DNA of 64,000 bases, taken from assembly GCF_051233475.1 (NCBI RefSeq), contig NZ_JBKFGH010000011.1, forward strand, positions 1 through 64,000, given 5' to 3'. This DNA comes from Bacillus_BU sp051233475. Lineage in GTDB: Bacteria > Bacillota > Bacilli > Bacillales > Cytobacillaceae. The translations under genes were made by a program, and so were the position numbers. The notes below the pieces were generated by a model. The model worked only from the letters and a program-made list of their open reading frames with translations, had not been told where the DNA came from and ran no database searches. Below are positions 24,981-33,952 of the stretch, one piece after another. How positions within the stretch are numbered: the first letter of the stretch is position 1; the number at the start of each line of letters is the position of its first letter.

Positions 24981-25505
24981 ATGTTGAAAAAGCTGCTGGC
25001 AATTGATAAGCGATTACTTCTGGTGATTGGTTTATTTGTAGGAATTATTGTCTCGGTAGTTACGGCAAAAACGTTAGCGTATACAGATTCAGCCGAATTT
25101 TGTAAGAGCTGTCATATTATGAACAATGTTTATGATTCTTTTACAGATTCTACTCATGCTGAATTGGCTTGTGCGGATTGTCATCTACCACACGATTCAT
25201 TAGTTAGCAAATATACCTTTAAAGCTAAATCGGGATTAGGCCATGTTTACTTTAACACATTGGGAGAAGAAAAAATCCCGGGTGTTCTTCATCCGACCGA
25301 TGGCTCTAAGGAAGCAATCAATCACAATTGTATAAGTTGCCATAAAAGCACATTAGATAATGTTTCACATGAGGCAAAAGAAAGCTGTACGGTCTGTCAC
25401 CAGTCTGTGCCGCATGGAAAAGGGTTTAAAACAGAAGATTTCTACAAAGCGCCAAAACCGGGAGAGCTATTAGAAAATAAGGGAGGTACAATGAACAATG
25501 GCTAG
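24981..25505 (+). CDS. nrfH: Cytochrome c nitrite reductase small subunit NrfH
   Basis: Membrane-anchored tetraheme quinol dehydrogenase of the NapC/NrfH family. One N-terminal helix (RLLLVIGLFVGIIVSVVT) is followed by four CXXCH sites: CKSCH (41-45), CADCH (64-68), CISCH (117-121) and CTVCH (136-140). The first site is followed by IM (CKSCHIM), matching the Met-ligated first heme of NrfH. GGGAGG precedes the ATG. The stop overlaps nrfA by 8 bp. It passes electrons from menaquinol to NrfA. Confidence 0.95.
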   Translation: MLKKLLAIDKRLLLVIGLFVGIIVSVVTAKTLAYTDSAEFCKSCHIMNNVYDSFTDSTHAELACADCHLPHDSLVSKYTFKAKSGLGHVYFNTLGEEKIPGVLHPTDGSKEAINHNCISCHKSTLDNVSHEAKESCTVCHQSVPHGKGFKTEDFYKAPKPGELLENKGGTMNNG

Positions 25506-26955
25506 GAAACTACACTGGATATATATATGCCTAGTCGCTGTCATAATGCTAGTTGCGGGATGCTCAGGAGCTGAAGAGACAAAAAAAGCAGGCGAGCTAA
25601 AAACTGGATTAGCAAAAGATGAAATTAGTAATGAAGCGTTTAAGGACATATTCCCGCTTCAATATGACAGCTACAAAAAGAATGAAAAAATGGATGATAC
25701 AAAATATGGTGGATCTGTAAAACGAAGCAAGTTTGAAGCGGATAAGGAACCGTTATTACCAATCCTATTTAATGGATATGGATTTGCGACTGAATATAAT
25801 GAAGAGCGCGGTCACGTTTATGCCAATGAAGATATTCGTGCAATCGCTCGTATTAATGATAAATCGATTGGTTCTTGTTTAACATGTAAATCAACAGCAG
25901 TACCACATATGATTGAGGAAATGGGCGACGCTTACTGGAGTGGGAACTTCAATAAGGATATTTGGCCTAAAGCTGAAAGTATGGGACACTCACCAATCGG
26001 CTGTTCTGACTGTCATGACCCTGAGACAATGGACTTGCGTGTAACACGTCCAAGCTTTACTAAAGCAATGGAATCACAAGGTATTGACATGTCTTACCCA
26101 ACGAAGAACGATATGCGTAACTATGTCTGTGGACAGTGTCACGTTGAATATTACTTTGCTGCATCAAATAGTGAGGTAACCTTCCCATGGGCAAATGGTT
26201 TTAAGCCAGAAGAAATGTATGAATACTATGAAACAACTGCAAAAGAAAATGGCTTTGAAAAAGACTGGATTCATAATGTTTCTGGAACTCCAATGTTAAA
26301 ATCACAGCACCCAGAGTTTGAAACACATATGGAAGGTCCACACGGAAAAGCAGGCGTTACATGTGCAGACTGCCATATGCCATATGAGCGTGTTGACGGC
26401 AAAAAGAAAATCAGCTCACACTATTGGACATCACCGCTTAAGACAATGGAAAGTTCTTGTGGAACATGTCATACAAACCGTGATCTTGAGGAATTGAAGA
26501 AGACTGTTGAAGAAATTCAAGAAACAAATGTTGAAGGTTTACATGAAGCACAAGCTGTATCAACAGAGGCTCACTATTTTGTTAATAAAATGATTATTTC
26601 AGGTGTAAGTGCTGATAAAATCAAACAAGCTCAAAATCATGTTCGTAAAGGACAATGGTTCTGGGATATCGTAGCAGCAGAAAACTCTGCAGGCTTCCAT
26701 AACCCACAAGGAACGATGGATTCTTTAAGAACATCGATTGCGGAGTCAAACGAAGCAATTAAAATTGGTACAGAAGAGTTAGTTAAAAAAGGTGTTAATT
26801 TAGAGGAATTAAAAGCAGAGATTGAAAAAGCAAAGCAGGCTGTATTCGGAGAGAAGGATAACTTCAAGAAGAAGGAAAAAGCAATTAACCTATACTTCCC
26901 TGCTCAACAGCCGCCAGCTGTTCCAGCTGCACCAGCAGCACCAGCAAAAAAATAG
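25498..26955 (+). CDS. nrfA: Ammonia-forming cytochrome c nitrite reductase NrfA
   Basis: Pentaheme enzyme reducing nitrite to ammonium with six electrons. The active-site heme uses the special lysine motif CLTCK (127-131). The other four are CSDCH (169-173), CGQCH (211-215), CADCH (289-293) and CGTCH (321-325). CHVEYYF holds the catalytic Tyr region and KSQHPEFE the catalytic His. The N terminus is a lipoprotein signal (MLVAGC, Cys22), so the protein is tethered outside the membrane as expected in Gram-positives. A Pro/Ala-rich tail ends the protein. 485 residues. CXXCK heme attachment needs a dedicated lyase, here probably the upstream CcmF set. Confidence 0.96.
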   Translation: MARKLHWIYICLVAVIMLVAGCSGAEETKKAGELKTGLAKDEISNEAFKDIFPLQYDSYKKNEKMDDTKYGGSVKRSKFEADKEPLLPILFNGYGFATEYNEERGHVYANEDIRAIARINDKSIGSCLTCKSTAVPHMIEEMGDAYWSGNFNKDIWPKAESMGHSPIGCSDCHDPETMDLRVTRPSFTKAMESQGIDMSYPTKNDMRNYVCGQCHVEYYFAASNSEVTFPWANGFKPEEMYEYYETTAKENGFEKDWIHNVSGTPMLKSQHPEFETHMEGPHGKAGVTCADCHMPYERVDGKKKISSHYWTSPLKTMESSCGTCHTNRDLEELKKTVEEIQETNVEGLHEAQAVSTEAHYFVNKMIISGVSADKIKQAQNHVRKGQWFWDIVAAENSAGFHNPQGTMDSLRTSIAESNEAIKIGTEELVKKGVNLEELKAEIEKAKQAVFGEKDNFKKKEKAINLYFPAQQPPAVPAAPAAPAKK

Positions 26956-26962
26956 ACGATTT

Positions 26963-27000
26963 AAAACACTGGGTAATGGCCGTTACCCGGTGTTTTCTTA
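26963..27000 (+). terminator. Terminator of the nrf operon
   Basis: AAAACACTGGGTAA and TTACCCGGTGTTTT pair with one mismatch or G-U, followed by T residues, 8 bases after the nrfA stop. Confidence 0.8.
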
Positions 27001-27201
27001 TTATCTTTAATTTTGGTACAAAAGCGAAAGACGAGTTCTCCTTCCACTTTTGTACATTAAATTGTGGCAAATCTAGTGCTCGGTGTCAATGGCCTACCAA
27101 TACCACTTTTCAATCAAGGGTGACATGAAACTATTGCAAAAGAGTAAAAAAACAAATATTATTATTTCGGTATACTAAATATTTGTAGAGGAGCGTTTTT
27201 C

Positions 27202-28389
27202 ATGCCGCGTGCCTTATGGCTTTTGGTGATTGGTATGGCAGTGAATGTTACAGGCGCTTCTTTTTTATGGCCATTAAATTCTATCTATATTCATGACCAT
27301 TTAGGGAAGTCGATGTCAATCGCTGGACTGGTTCTCATGCTCAATTCCGGAGCGAGCGTTGCCGGAAATTTGTTTGGAGGACTATTATTTGATCGAATAG
27401 GCGGATATCGTTCGATTCTGCTAGGAATTGGAACTACCGTATTGGCTCTTTTGGGACTGTCCGTCTGGAACGGATGGCCAGCTTATGTCATTTTCTTAAT
27501 TATTGTCGGGTTCGGCTCAGGAATTGTTTTTCCATCCATGTATGCAATGGCTGGTTCTGTTTGGAAAGAAGGCGGACGCAGGGCTTTTAACGCGATTTAT
27601 GTAGCCTCAAACCTTGGCGTGGCGATCGGCTCTGCCTTGGGAGGCATTGTTGCCGCCATTTCTTTTCAGTGGATTTTCATCGCTAATGCCCTCATGTATG
27701 TTATTTTTCTACTGATTGCTGTGTTTGGTTATAAAGGAATCAATACTTTGGCCGTAAACAAAAGCAATCGTATAATTGATAAAAAGAAAGTGGATAGCCG
27801 AACCCATTTATATGCCCTGTTGATTCTTTGTTTTGGCTATGCTCTCTTATGGGTTGGCTATTGTCAATGGCAGGCAACCATCGCTCCGTACACTCAGGAA
27901 ATTGGAATTAGTTTAAAGCAATATACCTATCTTTGGACGATTAACGGGGCATTGATTGTATTAGGACAACCGCTTATGAACAAATTGGTTGTTCATCTTG
28001 CTAAAACAATCAAGTCACAAATCATTATTGGGACGATTGTGTTTGCGATTGCTTTTTATGTAGCATCGGAAGCTGAGCAGTTTAGCGCTTTTGCGGTGGC
28101 AATGATGATTATGACGATTGGAGAAATGTTGGTCTGGCCCGCCGTGCCTACTGTTGCAGACAAGCTGGCTCCGCTTGGAAGGGAAGGGTTTTTTCAAGGG
28201 ATTGTAAACAGTGCTGCGACCGGGGGGAGGATGATTGGTCCGATTTTGGGTGGCATGCTTGTTGATTTTTATGGGATGGAAAGGCTGTTTATTGTTATGA
28301 TTGTGTTATTTCTCCTTTCTTTATTCACTACCTTTATTTATGATAGAAAGCTAGTGGAAAAGCAGGAATTATCAGCACATGTGTCGTAA
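27202..28389 (+). CDS. yttB: MFS transporter, YttB-like
   Basis: 395-residue major facilitator protein with about 12 hydrophobic segments. The loop 2-3 motif appears as GGLLFDRIGGYRSILLG, and the second half repeats GGMLVDFYGMERLF. AGAGGAG precedes the ATG. The position just upstream of leuS matches yttB in B. subtilis, which is annotated as a putative multidrug exporter. Substrate unknown. About 245 bp upstream holds only the nrfA terminator and AT-rich promoter-like sequence. Confidence 0.82.
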   Translation: MPRALWLLVIGMAVNVTGASFLWPLNSIYIHDHLGKSMSIAGLVLMLNSGASVAGNLFGGLLFDRIGGYRSILLGIGTTVLALLGLSVWNGWPAYVIFLIIVGFGSGIVFPSMYAMAGSVWKEGGRRAFNAIYVASNLGVAIGSALGGIVAAISFQWIFIANALMYVIFLLIAVFGYKGINTLAVNKSNRIIDKKKVDSRTHLYALLILCFGYALLWVGYCQWQATIAPYTQEIGISLKQYTYLWTINGALIVLGQPLMNKLVVHLAKTIKSQIIIGTIVFAIAFYVASEAEQFSAFAVAMMIMTIGEMLVWPAVPTVADKLAPLGREGFFQGIVNSAATGGRMIGPILGGMLVDFYGMERLFIVMIVLFLLSLFTTFIYDRKLVEKQELSAHVS

Positions 28390-28481
28390 GTTTTGTCGAG
28401 AAAGAATAAATTAATTATCACCTATTTCACCATTCTTTCATAATATGAATATTACCTTTTTGATACAAATATAGTGCAGAC

Positions 28482-28510
28482 TTGCATCAGGTAGGGAAAT
28501 TTTATACAAT
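28482..28510 (+). promoter_or_regulatory. Sigma-A promoter of the leuS T-box transcript
   Basis: TTGCAT (28482-28487), 17-bp spacer, TACAAT (28505-28510), about 25 bp before the T-box leader. Confidence 0.6.
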
Positions 28511-28533
28511 AGGTTTAGTTTTATAAATCGACA

Positions 28534-28762
28534 TGGACAAGGAGTAGTAATGTTAGTGAGCCTGAACTAGAGAGTTGACGATTGGTGCAAGTCAACCAGG
28601 CCCTTCATGAACTCGCCTTTGAGTCGCAAGTGTGAAAAAGTAGTAACTCTTGCCGTTTTCCGCGTTAAGGATTGTTTAAGTGAGTGTGCATACACTAATG
28701 TGGGTGGTACCGCGGGAGATATAATCAGACCTCTCGTCCCTATTATGGGATGAGGGGTTTTT
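28534..28762 (+). ncRNA. T-box leader (leucine) upstream of leuS
   Basis: The T-box signature GGGTGGTACCGCGG is at 28702-28715. A plausible Leu specifier CTC lies in ATGAACTCGCC near 28609-28619. The intrinsic terminator CCTCTCGTCCC with GGGATGAGGGG and a T run occupies about 28729-28762. Uncharged tRNA-Leu should stabilise the antiterminator and raise leuS transcription. Confidence 0.93.
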
Positions 28763-28808
28763 TGTAATCATAGAAAAATAAAGTACATATGAAATAGGAG
28801 GAAAAACC

Positions 28809-31223
28809 ATGAGCTTCAATCATCAGGAGATTGAAAAAAAGTGGCAAACGTATTGGGAAGAAAATAAAACCTTCAAAACAAGTGAAGAAAAAGGTAAGCG
28901 CAAGTTTTATGCTCTTGATATGTTCCCGTATCCATCTGGTGCCGGACTGCACGTCGGACACCCAGAGGGCTATACGGCGACAGATATTTTATCAAGATTA
29001 AAAAGAATGCAAGGCTATAACGTCCTGCATCCAATGGGCTGGGACGCATTTGGTCTTCCTGCGGAGCAATATGCGCTTGATACGGGGAATGACCCTGCTG
29101 AATTTACAAAGCAAAACATTGATAATTTCCGTCGCCAAATTAAATCGTTAGGATTCTCTTATGACTGGGATCGCGAAGTCAACACAACCGATCCAAACTA
29201 TTATAAATGGACTCAGTGGATTTTCCTTCAATTATATAAGAATGGCTTGGCTTATATTGATGAAGTGGCTGTTAACTGGTGTCCTGCACTCGGTACGGTT
29301 TTAGCGAATGAAGAAGTTATTGACGGGAAAAGTGAGCGTGGCGGACATCCTGTTGAACGCCGCCCGATGAAGCAGTGGATGCTGCGAATCACGGCTTATG
29401 CGGATCGCCTGTTAGAGGACCTGGACGAAGTGGATTGGCCAGAAAGCATTAAGGAAATGCAGCGAAATTGGATTGGCCGCTCTGAAGGGGCCGAAGTTAC
29501 GTTTGGAATCGATGGACACGAGGGCACATTTACCGTGTTCACGACAAGACCTGATACTTTGTTTGGAGCAACCTATGCTGTACTTGCTCCTGAGCATCCG
29601 TTAGTAAGTGTGATCACAACCGCTGAACAGAAGGAAGCAGTTGCTGCCTATTTTGAGCAAATTAAAAGCAAAAGTGATTTGGAACGGACTGATTTAGCCA
29701 AGGATAAAACAGGGGTATTTACCGGAGCATACGCCGTTAACCCTGTGAATGGAGCTAAAATGCCGATTTGGATTGCTGATTACGTGTTAATGAGCTATGG
29801 AACGGGAGCTATAATGGCTGTTCCAGCGCATGATGAACGCGATTATGAATTTGCTCAAAAGTTTGAGCTGCCAATCATCGAGGTTGTCGCTGGCGGAGAT
29901 GTTGCAAAAGAGGCGTACACTGGCGATGGCGAGCATGTTAATTCCGAATTTTTAAATGGTATGAATAAGATAGATGGCATTAATGCGATGATCGCTTGGC
30001 TTGAAGAAAAAGGAATTGGTACAAAAAAGGTTACTTATCGTCTTCGTGACTGGCTATTTAGCCGCCAGCGTTATTGGGGTGAGCCGATTCCAATCATCCA
30101 TTGGGAAGATGGCACAATGTCAGCGGTTCCTGAAGAACAGCTCCCATTAGTTCTTCCGAAAACAAAGGAAATTAAGCCTTCTGGTACCGGAGAATCTCCG
30201 CTTGCGAATATTGCAGATTGGGTTAATGTTGTAGATCCGGAAACTGGCAAAAAAGGACGCCGTGAGACAAATACGATGCCGCAGTGGGCTGGTAGCTGCT
30301 GGTACTATTTACGTTATATTGATCCGAAAAATAATGCTGCGCTAGCAGATGCCGCAAAATTGAATGAATGGCTACCGGTTGATATTTACATTGGCGGAGC
30401 GGAACATGCTGTTCTTCATTTATTGTATGCTCGCTTCTGGCACAAATTCTTATATGATATCGGAGTAGTGTCAACAAAAGAGCCATTCCAAAAGCTGTTT
30501 AACCAAGGAATGATTCTTGGTGAAAACAATGAAAAAATGAGTAAATCAAAGGGAAATGTTGTGAATCCTGATGATATTGTTACAAGCCACGGTGCTGATA
30601 CATTGCGGTTGTATGAAATGTTCATGGGACCACTTGATGCCTCCATTGCTTGGTCCACAAATGGATTAGACGGTTCACGACGTTTCTTGGATCGGATCTG
30701 GCGTTTATTTGTCGAGGATAATGGCGAGATTACCGCTAAAATCCAGGATAGTGACGATGCTAGTCTTGAAAAAATCTATCATCAAACCGTTAAAAAGGTA
30801 ACCGAGGACTATGAAGGGTTGCGTTTTAATACGGCGATCTCGCAAATGATGGTATTTATCAATGAGGCCTATAAGGCAACAGTCCTTCCAACACATTATG
30901 TGGAAGGCTTTGTGAAAATGCTGGCGCCAATTTGTCCGCATGTAGCCGAAGAGCTATGGGCGAAGCTAGGGCATAATGGATCTCTTTCATACGAAACATG
31001 GCCTGCTTATGACGAAGCGAAGCTTGTTGATGATGAAGTAGAGATTGTCGTGCAAATTAACGGAAAAGTAAAAACGAAATTGTATGTACCATCTGATGCT
31101 TCTAAGGAAATCCTTGAAAAGATTGCAATGGGCGATGACAAGGTGAAGGAACAGATTGACGGCAAAACGGTTCGCAAGGTGATTGCAGTACCTGGTAAAC
31201 TTGTAAACATCGTTGCCAATTAA
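28809..31223 (+). CDS. leuS: Leucyl-tRNA synthetase
   Basis: Class I synthetase charging tRNA-Leu, with a CP1 editing domain. The HIGH-type motif is HVGH in PSGAGLHVGHPEGY (near residue 47), the editing region has TTRPDTLFGATY, and the KMSKS motif is in NEKMSKSKGNVV. 804 residues, identical in length to B. subtilis LeuS within one or two residues. GGAGG precedes the ATG. Expression is controlled by the upstream T-box. Confidence 0.97.
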   Translation: MSFNHQEIEKKWQTYWEENKTFKTSEEKGKRKFYALDMFPYPSGAGLHVGHPEGYTATDILSRLKRMQGYNVLHPMGWDAFGLPAEQYALDTGNDPAEFTKQNIDNFRRQIKSLGFSYDWDREVNTTDPNYYKWTQWIFLQLYKNGLAYIDEVAVNWCPALGTVLANEEVIDGKSERGGHPVERRPMKQWMLRITAYADRLLEDLDEVDWPESIKEMQRNWIGRSEGAEVTFGIDGHEGTFTVFTTRPDTLFGATYAVLAPEHPLVSVITTAEQKEAVAAYFEQIKSKSDLERTDLAKDKTGVFTGAYAVNPVNGAKMPIWIADYVLMSYGTGAIMAVPAHDERDYEFAQKFELPIIEVVAGGDVAKEAYTGDGEHVNSEFLNGMNKIDGINAMIAWLEEKGIGTKKVTYRLRDWLFSRQRYWGEPIPIIHWEDGTMSAVPEEQLPLVLPKTKEIKPSGTGESPLANIADWVNVVDPETGKKGRRETNTMPQWAGSCWYYLRYIDPKNNAALADAAKLNEWLPVDIYIGGAEHAVLHLLYARFWHKFLYDIGVVSTKEPFQKLFNQGMILGENNEKMSKSKGNVVNPDDIVTSHGADTLRLYEMFMGPLDASIAWSTNGLDGSRRFLDRIWRLFVEDNGEITAKIQDSDDASLEKIYHQTVKKVTEDYEGLRFNTAISQMMVFINEAYKATVLPTHYVEGFVKMLAPICPHVAEELWAKLGHNGSLSYETWPAYDEAKLVDDEVEIVVQINGKVKTKLYVPSDASKEILEKIAMGDDKVKEQIDGKTVRKVIAVPGKLVNIVAN

Positions 31224-31284
31224 CAATATTCCATAGGGGTAACACATATTTGTGTTTGGAATAAAAACTTAAATAATTAGCAGT

Positions 31285-31323
31285 GTTAGTTGATTAGAGC
31301 ACATGGAGCGGAAATCAACTAAC
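31285..31323. repeat. 39-bp deletion derivative of repeat family A
   Basis: GTTAGTTGATT (31285-31295) and AATCAACTAAC (31313-31323) are perfect inverted repeats. The inner TGGAGCGGAAATCAAC equals the reverse complement of the left end of family A elements (CTGTTGATTTCCGCTCCA). It looks like an element that kept both ends and lost its core. A second hairpin, AGCGGATG with CATCCGCT, follows at 31340-31369. Confidence 0.6.
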
Positions 31324-31391
31324 AGAGCCAAATAAATAAAGCGGATGGGGATAGTTTCCTTCATCCGCTGTTACAAGAAAGGAAGCTGGGG

Positions 31392-31700
31392 ATGGAAGAA
31401 TTAAATATCATTACGCCTGAAGAGGTACAAAAGAAGCTTGAGGCGGGGGAAAAATTAGAACTCGTTGATGTTAGGGAAGATGAAGAAGTTGCCGAAGGGA
31501 TGATTCCAGGTGCAAAACACATTAAAATGGGCGAAATCCCAATGAACCTCGATTATTTCGAGGATGATAAAGAATATATTTTGATTTGCCGCTCGAGCCG
31601 ACGCAGTGAAAATGTTGGCTGGTTCCTTCATGACCATGGCGTTAAGGTACGTAACATGGTTGGTGGTATGCTGGAATGGAAAGGTGAATTGGAGTTTTAG
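31392..31700 (+). CDS. ytwF: Rhodanese-like sulfurtransferase YtwF
   Basis: 102-residue single rhodanese domain. The active-site loop is CRSSRRS (Cys near residue 62) in EYILICRSSRRSENVGWFL, preceded by LVDVREDEEVAEGMIPGAKH. It can carry a persulfide for sulfur transfer; the physiological acceptor is unknown. Its position after leuS is as I recall for B. subtilis ytwF. A terminator follows. Confidence 0.85.
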   Translation: MEELNIITPEEVQKKLEAGEKLELVDVREDEEVAEGMIPGAKHIKMGEIPMNLDYFEDDKEYILICRSSRRSENVGWFLHDHGVKVRNMVGGMLEWKGELEF

Positions 31701-31720
31701 TTTTAAGTTTTGGGTAGTTG

Positions 31721-31760
31721 ATTCCCGGTCCGTCATGAGGTGGTGGACCGGGAATTTTTT
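31721..31760 (+). terminator. Terminator after ytwF
   Basis: ATTCCCGGTCC and GGACCGGGAAT with a six-T run. Confidence 0.88.
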
Positions 31761-31797
31761 GTTGTGATTTGTGATGATTCTGACGTGCTGTTTGGAA

Positions 31798-32025
31798 GTT
31801 GTCCGATATCATTCAAAAGTTGGTCCATAAATTTTAGAGTTGTCCAATATCATCTAAAAGTTGGTCGATAAAATTTTAAACTTGTCCGATATATTTCAAA
31901 AGTTGGTCCATAAAATTTTAAAGTTGGTCTATATATTTAAAAAGTTGTCCGATATTTTTTTAAACTTGTCCCATATCCACAATTAAAGTGGTCATATCCA
32001 AAATTCCGTGGGCATATATTTCCTC
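31798..32025. repeat. Array of eleven ~21-bp tandem units
   Basis: Units begin G/CTTGTCC or GTTGGTC and end in AAA; most are exactly 21 bp (for example 31860-31880, 31881-31901, 31902-31922, 31923-31943, 31944-31964). The two types alternate through the first six units, giving a 41-42 bp higher-order period. The last two units are degenerate. No gene lies here. The array starts about 40 bp after the ytwF terminator. Confidence 0.85.
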
Positions 32026-32284
32026 CAAACTAGGCTTCGAGGCTCAAAAATCCCGGAAAGCGGGTAAAATTCTTTATTTTTTTAAAAAAACACAGCCATT
32101 TTCCTCAAAAACATGACCAATTCCGAAAAAAACATCAAAAAACTTAAAAAAGGTAATAAAAAAAGTGAAAAACTCATCAAAAAAGCATCCAACACTCATT
32201 CCCGGAAAACATTTTCCAACCTTCAAATACTAAAAAATCAGATTATTGCCAATAATGATGGTAAAAACGAAAGGGAAGATAACC
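32026..32284. other. A-rich gene-free stretch before cse60
   Basis: Strongly A-rich on the plus strand, with CCGGAAA and CAAAAA runs. A lysine-rich open frame at 32113-32313 looks like a composition artefact, with no ribosome binding site. I see no clear gene. A sporulation promoter for cse60 is expected in its last part but I could not define it. Confidence 0.5.
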
Positions 32285-32467
32285 GTGATTCAAGTAAAAG
32301 TCTTCGATCATGAGCATGAAAAGGATTTAGAAAGTGAAATGAATGAATTTTTAGAGGGCTTAGACGATAAAAAGCTGCTAGACATTAAATATAATGTAGC
32401 AGCTTATCAAGAAGATGAGGACGAGCAAATCTATTGTTTTTCAGCAATGGTTATTTATCGGACCTAA
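32285..32467 (+). CDS. cse60: Sporulation protein Cse60
   Basis: 60-residue acidic protein beginning with a GTG (read MIQVKVFDHEHEKDLESEMN) and ending EQIYCFSAMVIYRT, a pattern I recognise as Cse60, made in the mother cell under sigma-E in B. subtilis. AAAGGGAAG lies 6 bases before the GTG at 32285; the longer frame from 32246 has no such site. Molecular function unknown. Confidence 0.8.
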   Translation: MIQVKVFDHEHEKDLESEMNEFLEGLDDKKLLDIKYNVAAYQEDEDEQIYCFSAMVIYRT

Positions 32468-32502
32468 TCCTCCATTACTGTAAGCAACCAAGCACAAAAA
32501 AG

Positions 32503-33774
32503 TTAATGGTGAGCCGAAAACTTTCCGGCATTAAGCCCGGCTAAGCGGCCGGTTACTAATGCGGAGGTGATGTTATAGCCTCCGGTATAGCCGTGGATAT
32601 CCAAAATTTCACCACAGAAATAGAGTCCATCCATTTTTTTGGATGCCATCGTTTGCGGTTCAATCTCTTTGACGGAAACTCCGCCTCCAGTGACAAACGC
32701 TTTTTCCAATGACAGTGTGCCGTTAACCCGGAATTGAAATTGCTTGCAGCTTTTAACAAAGCTGCGGATTTTTTCATGGGAAATAGAATTTCCTGAGGCT
32801 AGAGGATCAATTCCATTTCGTTCAAGCAAAAATAACATATAACGTTCTGGTAATAATCCTTTCAAGCTATTTTTGAGTGCCTTTTTTGGATCCGTTTTGA
32901 TGATGTTAATGATTTCTTGAAACAACATTTCTTCATTTTTCTCAGGGATTACATCTAAACTAAGCGTTACCTCTTTTTTTCCGGTTTTTCGCTGTTCTTT
33001 GACAACAAACTGACTGCACCGGAGCACAGCAGGACCGCTGACACCGAAATGAGTAAAGAGCATATCCATTTGATGAGTAATGAGCGGCTTGCCTTTTTGA
33101 TTTAATACGCTTAAAGCGATATTCCTTAATGACAGGCCTTGCAACGTTTTTTCTTTTATAAATGGTTCGGATGAAGTAATTGGTACCTCGGTCGGAAAAA
33201 GCTCGGTAATCGTATGTCCGGCTTTCTCAGCCCAAGCATAACCATCACCGGTTGACCCGGTATGCGGAACCGATTTGCCGCCAACTGCAATGACAACGGC
33301 CCTTGTTTCAATTGTTTCACGATTATGTAATTGAACGGAAGAAACTCGTCCATTTTCGTAATGAACATCCTTAACGGGACAATCAGTCCAAATTTTCACT
33401 TTAAGTGTATTTAGTCGATCAATCAATGCATCTACGACCGATTGGGCCTTATCCGTTACAGGAAACATTCTTCCATGATCTTCTTCTTTAAGCTCAATAC
33501 CAAGCTTTTCAAAAAAAACAATGATGTCCTCATTGCTAAATAATGATAAGGCACTATGCAAAAAGCGGCCATTACCAGGAATGTGTTTAATAATTTCATC
33601 AACTGAAAGTCTGTTTGTAACATTGCAGCGACCGCCGCCAGATATGGCCAGTTTCCGGCCAAGTTTATCACCTTTATCAACAAGCAGAACCTTTCTGCCT
33701 TGTTCGGCTGCAGCAATTCCGGCCATTAACCCTGAAGGACCGCCGCCTATTACAACTACATCAAAATACGTCAT
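32503..33774 (-). CDS. ytfP: HI0933-family flavoprotein YtfP
   Basis: 423-residue FAD-binding protein of the BaiN/HI0933 family. The dinucleotide fold VVIGGGPSGLMAGIAAAEQG is at the N terminus, followed by LGRKLAISGGGRCNVTN; AVGGKSVPHTGSTGDGY and FCGEILDIHGYTGGYN are other family blocks. The exact oxidoreductase reaction is unsettled. It is adjacent to leuS and ytgP as in B. subtilis. It is divergent from murJ across a 178-bp region. Confidence 0.88.
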   Translation of the reverse strand: MTYFDVVVIGGGPSGLMAGIAAAEQGRKVLLVDKGDKLGRKLAISGGGRCNVTNRLSVDEIIKHIPGNGRFLHSALSLFSNEDIIVFFEKLGIELKEEDHGRMFPVTDKAQSVVDALIDRLNTLKVKIWTDCPVKDVHYENGRVSSVQLHNRETIETRAVVIAVGGKSVPHTGSTGDGYAWAEKAGHTITELFPTEVPITSSEPFIKEKTLQGLSLRNIALSVLNQKGKPLITHQMDMLFTHFGVSGPAVLRCSQFVVKEQRKTGKKEVTLSLDVIPEKNEEMLFQEIINIIKTDPKKALKNSLKGLLPERYMLFLLERNGIDPLASGNSISHEKIRSFVKSCKQFQFRVNGTLSLEKAFVTGGGVSVKEIEPQTMASKKMDGLYFCGEILDIHGYTGGYNITSALVTGRLAGLNAGKFSAHH

Positions 33775-33952
33775 TCAATTCACCAACTTTTTCTAAACTG
33801 AAATAAAGATACTTCATATCATAAAACCTTTCCATTGTTTCGCCAAAATATGATAAAATACGATGTTAGATTCATTTTGTAAGTAGGATAGGAAAATTTG
33901 GACAAGTGTCTGGCAAAAGGTCAAGCGCTTTTCTTTTGTAGGAAGGGATCAT

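Noticed and set aside
25498..26955. Multiheme protein other than nitrite reductase
   Set aside because: Five hemes including CXXCK, CHVEYYF and QHPE blocks, and the nrfH partner identify NrfA.
31798..32025. CRISPR array
   Set aside because: Units are directly adjacent with no unique spacers, they are degenerate, and no cas genes are present.
32113..32313. 66-residue lysine-rich open frame before cse60
   Set aside because: No ribosome binding site, composition follows from the A-rich DNA, and it overlaps the well-supported cse60 start.
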